NCBI RefSeq assembly: GCF_002920635.1
Contig: NZ_PQSR01000089.1
Location: forward strand, 1-32,376
Length of the DNA: 32,376 nucleotides
From: Streptomyces sp. Ru72
Lineage (GTDB): Bacteria > Actinomycetota > Actinomycetes > Streptomycetales > Streptomycetaceae
Direction: 5' to 3'
Shown in pieces: positions 29,181 to 32,376 of this stretch. Position numbers and translations under genes: made by a program. How positions within the stretch are numbered: the first letter of the stretch is position 1; each line of letters opens with the position of its first letter. Below the pieces are notes generated by a model, which searched no databases, was not told the DNA's origin, and was given only the letters and a program-made list of their open reading frames with translations.

Positions 29181-30512
29181 ATGGGCCAGCCCACCGTCAC
29201 CTCCTACTCCGTGTACCCGGTCGCCGGCCGGGACTCCATGGCACTCAACCTCTCCGGCGCGCACGGTCCCTACTTCACCCGCAACGTGGTCGTCATCGAG
29301 GACTCCGAGGGGCGCACCGGGCTCGGTGAGGTGCCCGGCGGGGCGCGGATCACACGGACCCTGCGCGAGGCCGAGCCACTCGTGGTCGGTGCACGCGTCG
29401 GCGACCACAAGCGCGTGCTGCGCGCCATGGGCGACCGGTTCGCGGACCGGGATGCGGGCGGACGCGGCGAGCAGACCTTCGACCTCCGCACCACCGTGCA
29501 CGCGGTCACCGCCGTCGAATCCGCCCTCCTCGACCTGCTCGGGCAGCATCTCGAGGTGCCCGTCGCCGCCCTGCTGGGCGACGGCAAGCAGCGCGACTCC
29601 GTCCGCTTCCTCGGCTACCTGTTCTACGTCGGCGACCCCGACAGGACCGGCCTGGACTACGTCCGTGAACCCGGCGCGAGGTCCGACTGGTACCGGATCC
29701 GCCACGAGGAGGCCCTCACCGTCGAGGCGATCGTCCGGCAGGCCGAGGCCACGCACGAGCTCTACGGCTTCCGCGACTTCAAGCTCAAGGGCGGTGTCCT
29801 GCCTGGGCCTGAGGAGGTCGCGGCGGTACGCGCCCTGAAGGAGCGCTTCCCGGACGCCCGTGTCACGCTCGACCCGAACGGCTGCTGGTCGCTGCGCGAA
29901 GCCGTCGAACTGTGCCGGCCCCTGGTCGGCACCCTCGCCTACGCCGAGGACCCCTGCGGAGCGGAGGACGGCTACTCCGGGCGGGAGATCCTCGCCGAGT
30001 TCCGCAGGGCCACCGGGCTGCCCACGGCCACCAACATGATCGCCACCGACTGGCGCCAGCTCACCCACGCGCTGGCGCTGCAGTCCGTCTCCATCCCGCT
30101 CGCCGACCCGCACTTCTGGACGATGCAGGGATCGGTCCGTGTCGCCCAGTTGTGCCACGCCATGGGGCTGACCTGGGGCTGCCACTCCAACAACCACTTC
30201 GACATCTCCCTGGCCATGATGGCGCACTGCGGAGCCGCCGCCCCCGGTGCGTACAACGCGCTGGACACCCACTGGATCTGGCAGGAGGGGCTGGAGCGCC
30301 TGACCGCAGAGCCACCGCGGATCACCGGCGGCGAGATCGCCGTACCGGACACCCCCGGCCTCGGCGTCCGGCTCGACCGCGACCGGCTCCTCGCCGCCCA
30401 CGAGCTGTACCTGAGCAAGGCGCTGTCGGACCGCGACGACGCCGCGGGCATGCGGTACCTCATCGAGGACTGGACGTTCGACGCCAAACGGCCCTGCATG
30501 GTGCGCGGCTGA
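29181..30512 (+). CDS. gudD: Glucarate dehydratase
   Basis: 443 aa, against 446 in E. coli GudD. Enolase-superfamily features: capping domain with FTRNVVVIEDSEGRTGLGE; KLKGG (Lys201, Lys203); metal ligands Asp231 in LDPNGCW, Glu256 in AEDPCG and Asn285 in ATNMIATD; and His335 in GCHSNNHFDIS, the general base. Spacing follows GudD with a constant offset of four. It dehydrates D-glucarate (and L-idarate) to 5-keto-4-deoxyglucarate. GAGGAG precedes the ATG. The next pathway enzymes (aldolase, semialdehyde dehydrogenase) are not in the window. It forms an operon with gntP. Confidence 0.95.
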   Translation: MGQPTVTSYSVYPVAGRDSMALNLSGAHGPYFTRNVVVIEDSEGRTGLGEVPGGARITRTLREAEPLVVGARVGDHKRVLRAMGDRFADRDAGGRGEQTFDLRTTVHAVTAVESALLDLLGQHLEVPVAALLGDGKQRDSVRFLGYLFYVGDPDRTGLDYVREPGARSDWYRIRHEEALTVEAIVRQAEATHELYGFRDFKLKGGVLPGPEEVAAVRALKERFPDARVTLDPNGCWSLREAVELCRPLVGTLAYAEDPCGAEDGYSGREILAEFRRATGLPTATNMIATDWRQLTHALALQSVSIPLADPHFWTMQGSVRVAQLCHAMGLTWGCHSNNHFDISLAMMAHCGAAAPGAYNALDTHWIWQEGLERLTAEPPRITGGEIAVPDTPGLGVRLDRDRLLAAHELYLSKALSDRDDAAGMRYLIEDWTFDAKRPCMVRG

Positions 30513-30545
30513 AGCCCCGAGCGCAGCCATGCGCGTAACGGCCAC

Positions 30546-30575
30546 TTGCCTAATGCATTTAGGAAAATGCATAAT
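30546..30575 (+). promoter_or_regulatory. TetR promoter with embedded perfect operator
   Basis: TTGCCT (30546-30551), 18 bp, CATAAT (30570-30575) is a strong promoter. The spacer holds ATGCATTT-AGGA-AAATGCAT (30553-30572), a perfect 8-bp inverted repeat, overlapped by CCTAA-TGCAT-TTAGG. A dimer bound here would block transcription, so autorepression by the TetR protein is likely. The motif is rich in A/T compared with surroundings. Confidence 0.75.
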
Positions 30576-30606
30576 CGCTTCAGTTCCACGTACGAAGGGG
30601 CAGGCG

Positions 30607-31194
30607 ATGGCGCGCGCAGGGCTGACCACCGAACGCCTGGTCCGGGCAGGGGCGGAACTGGCCGACGAGGTCGGCTTCGACCAGGTCACCGTCTCCGCGC
30701 TCGCCAGGCGGTTCGATGTCAAGGTCGCGAGCCTGTACTCGCACCTGAAGAGCTCCCACGACCTCAAGACCCGGATCGCCCTGCTGGCCCTGGAGGAACT
30801 CGCCGACCGGGCCGCCGAGGCGCTGGCCGGACGGGCCGGCAGGGACGCCCTGACGGCCTTCGCGAACGTCTACCGCGACTACGCCCGCGAGCACCCCGGC
30901 CGCTACGAGGCGGCGCGGTTCCGCCTCGACCCGGAGACTGCGGCCGTCAGCGCCGGGGGCAGGCACGCGCAGATGACGCGCGCGATCCTGCGCGGCTACG
31001 ACCTGACGGAACCGGACCAGACGCACGCCGTCCGGCTGCTGGGCAGCGTCTTCCACGGATACGTCAGCCTGGAGGCGGCCGGAGGCTTCAATCACAGTGC
31101 TCCCGACTCGCAGGAGTCCTGGACATGGATCCTGGACCGCCTCGACGCCCTGCTGCGCAACTGGCCCGCGAACGCGGACACTCGGACGCCTTGA
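30607..31194 (+). CDS. TetR/AcrR-family regulator (WHG-type C-terminus)
   Basis: 195 aa from the ATG at 30607, with AAGGGG upstream; the earlier ATG at 30529 lies before the promoter and is rejected. The HTH is VTVSALARRFDVKVASLYSHLKS (cited in part, residues about 26-48), with the usual YSHLKS in place of YYHFKS. The C-terminal domain contains FANVYRDYAREHPGRYEAA, GGRHAQMTRAILRGYDL and LGSVFHGYVSLEAAGGF, which is the WHG-like ligand-binding type. It should repress itself through the dyad at 30553-30572, and the SGNH hydrolase 16 bp downstream. The ligand is unknown. Confidence 0.9.
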   Translation: MARAGLTTERLVRAGAELADEVGFDQVTVSALARRFDVKVASLYSHLKSSHDLKTRIALLALEELADRAAEALAGRAGRDALTAFANVYRDYAREHPGRYEAARFRLDPETAAVSAGGRHAQMTRAILRGYDLTEPDQTHAVRLLGSVFHGYVSLEAAGGFNHSAPDSQESWTWILDRLDALLRNWPANADTRTP

Positions 31195-31210
31195 TCACCA
31201 GGTTGAAGCG

Positions 31211-32376
31211 ATGAACACCCACTGGATCACCACACCCGTCACCGGGGACCTCCTGCGCGGCGCCCTCGACCTGGAGCGCACCGCGCACGGCGTCCTGCCG
31301 CACCGCCTGCCCGCCAGGGCCCGCGCCCAGTGCGCCGACCCGCAACTCGCCCTGGCCGAGTCACAGCCCTCCGGCGTCCGGCTGGCCTTCCGCACCCGGG
31401 CCACCGCCGTCGAACTGGACGCGCTGCCCACCAAGCGGGTCTACGTGGGCGCCCCGCCCCGCCCGGACGGCGTCTACGACCTGCTCCTCGACGGTCACCT
31501 GGTGGGCCGGGGCAGCGTGCCGGGCGGCCACACCCTCACCATCGACATGACCACCGGAGCCGCCGAACACCGGCCCGGACAGGCCGGCACCCTCCGCTTC
31601 ACCGACCTGCCCGACCGGCTCAAGGACGTGGAGATCTGGCTCCCGCACAACGAGACCACCGAGCTCGTCGCCCTGCGCACCGACGCGCCCGTGGAGCCCG
31701 TACCGGACCGGGGCCGCAAGGTGTGGCTGCACCACGGCAGTTCGATCAGCCACGGCTCCGACGCCGCGAGCCCCACCACCACCTGGCCGGCGCTCGCCGC
31801 CGCCTCCGCCGGCGTGGAACTGATCAACCTGGGTCTGGGCGGCAGCGCCCTGCTCGACCCGTTCACCGCTCGCGTCCTGCGCGACACCCCCGCCGACCTG
31901 ATCAGCATCAAGATCGGCATCAATGTGGTCAACACCGATCTGATGCGTCTGCGCGCCTTCATCCCCGCCGTGCACGGCTTCCTCGACACCGTCCGCGAAG
32001 GCCACCCCACCGCACCGCTGCTGGTCGTCTCGCCCCTGCTGTGCCCCATCCACGAGGACACGCCCGGCCCCAGCACGCCGGACTTCAGCGCCCTCGCCAC
32101 CGGACGACTCCGTTTCCGGGCCGCCGGGGATCCGGCGGAAGTCGCGCAGGGCAAGCTGACCCTCGCCGTCATCCGTGACGAGCTGGCCCGGGTCGTACGG
32201 CAGCGGGCGGCCGACGACCCGAACCTGCACCTGCTCGACGGCCGCGACCTCTACGGTGAGGCCGACGCCGATGAGTTGCCGCTGCCCGACGAACTCCACC
32301 CGGACGCCGACACCCATCGCCGCATCGGCGAACGCTTCGCCAAGCTGGCCTTCGCGCCCGACGGCCCCTTCCAGGT
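31211..32376 (+). CDS. SGNH/GDSL-family hydrolase, cut by the window end
   Basis: 388 codons are visible with no stop; homologues I recall are not much longer, so only a few residues should be missing. The N-terminal about 165 residues form a beta-rich domain (VYVGAPPRPDGVYDLLLDG, LTIDMTTG). The hydrolase domain has block I HHGSSISHGSD with nucleophile Ser178, block II NLGLGGSALLDP with Gly210, block III SIKIGINVVN with Asn238, and block V DELHPDADTH holding Asp and His. It probably deacylates a sugar or lipid ester in the cytoplasm; no signal peptide is visible. It follows the TetR gene by 16 bp on the same strand and is probably co-transcribed and regulated by it. Confidence 0.88.
   Translation, partial: MNTHWITTPVTGDLLRGALDLERTAHGVLPHRLPARARAQCADPQLALAESQPSGVRLAFRTRATAVELDALPTKRVYVGAPPRPDGVYDLLLDGHLVGRGSVPGGHTLTIDMTTGAAEHRPGQAGTLRFTDLPDRLKDVEIWLPHNETTELVALRTDAPVEPVPDRGRKVWLHHGSSISHGSDAASPTTTWPALAAASAGVELINLGLGGSALLDPFTARVLRDTPADLISIKIGINVVNTDLMRLRAFIPAVHGFLDTVREGHPTAPLLVVSPLLCPIHEDTPGPSTPDFSALATGRLRFRAAGDPAEVAQGKLTLAVIRDELARVVRQRAADDPNLHLLDGRDLYGEADADELPLPDELHPDADTHRRIGERFAKLAFAPDGPFQ

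Noticed and set aside
29049..30767. 572-codon minus-strand frame opposite glucarate dehydratase
   Set aside because: Antisense to gudD with all catalytic residues; composition typical of a shadow.

Overview
The window is very GC-rich DNA with strong G/C preference at third codon positions, short intergenic gaps, several probably leaderless genes, and genes typical of actinomycetes: a mycothiol-dependent formaldehyde dehydrogenase, an F420-type PPOX oxidoreductase, a DUF4232 lipoprotein, a streptogrisin-like protease and a Ser/Thr-kinase sensor domain. It is most likely a Streptomyces or close relative. No rRNA, tRNA, CRISPR array, insertion sequence or phage gene was recognised.

Layout. 1-1184 (minus): SnoaL-like protein, nitrile hydratase beta subunit and the first codons of the presumed alpha subunit. 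1368-9405 (plus): small secreted protein, then a catabolic block of aromatic-type aldehyde dehydrogenase, cytochrome P450, MarR regulator, S-(hydroxymethyl)mycothiol dehydrogenase, its MBL-fold partner, an SDR and an aldo/keto reductase. The simplest reading is P450 oxidation of a small, possibly methoxylated aromatic, the aldehyde going to the ALDH and released formaldehyde to the mycothiol pair. 9466-11844: ECF sigma factor head to head with a kinase stump, a DUF4232 lipoprotein and a weak Tat-signal stump. 11853-14933 (minus): GT39-like glycosyltransferase and a maltokinase-cap-domain protein. 15039-20130: malic enzyme, a tiny Asp/Gly/His/Tyr-rich secreted peptide divergent from a two-component system, and an L,D-transpeptidase. 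20162-23330: sugar locus with a Gfo/Idh/MocA oxidoreductase, a wrecked ABC transporter and a divergent ROK regulator. 23433-26704: a 58-aa protein, a membrane-anchored serine protease, an HAD acid phosphatase and a PPOX protein. 26867-32376: frameshifted TauE/SafE exporter, GntP permease with glucarate dehydratase, a TetR regulator and an SGNH hydrolase cut by the window end.

Two themes stand out. One is gene decay: a kinase lacking its catalytic domain, an ABC permease joined in frame to the tail of what looks like a sugar-binding protein, a frameshifted exporter, and perhaps a Tat stump. All three apparent single-base frameshifts lie at or beside short homopolymers, so sequencing error must be excluded for those. 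The other is readable regulatory DNA: a perfect 10-bp direct repeat with 11-bp period beside the two-component system, a perfect inverted repeat inside the TetR promoter, related boxes at matching distances before the TauE remnant and gntP, a tandem operator-like repeat before the acid phosphatase, and dyads in the MarR, ROK and ALDH promoters. No wholly new multi-gene system could be shown; the best novelty candidate is the secreted metal-ligand-rich peptide with its divergent two-component system.
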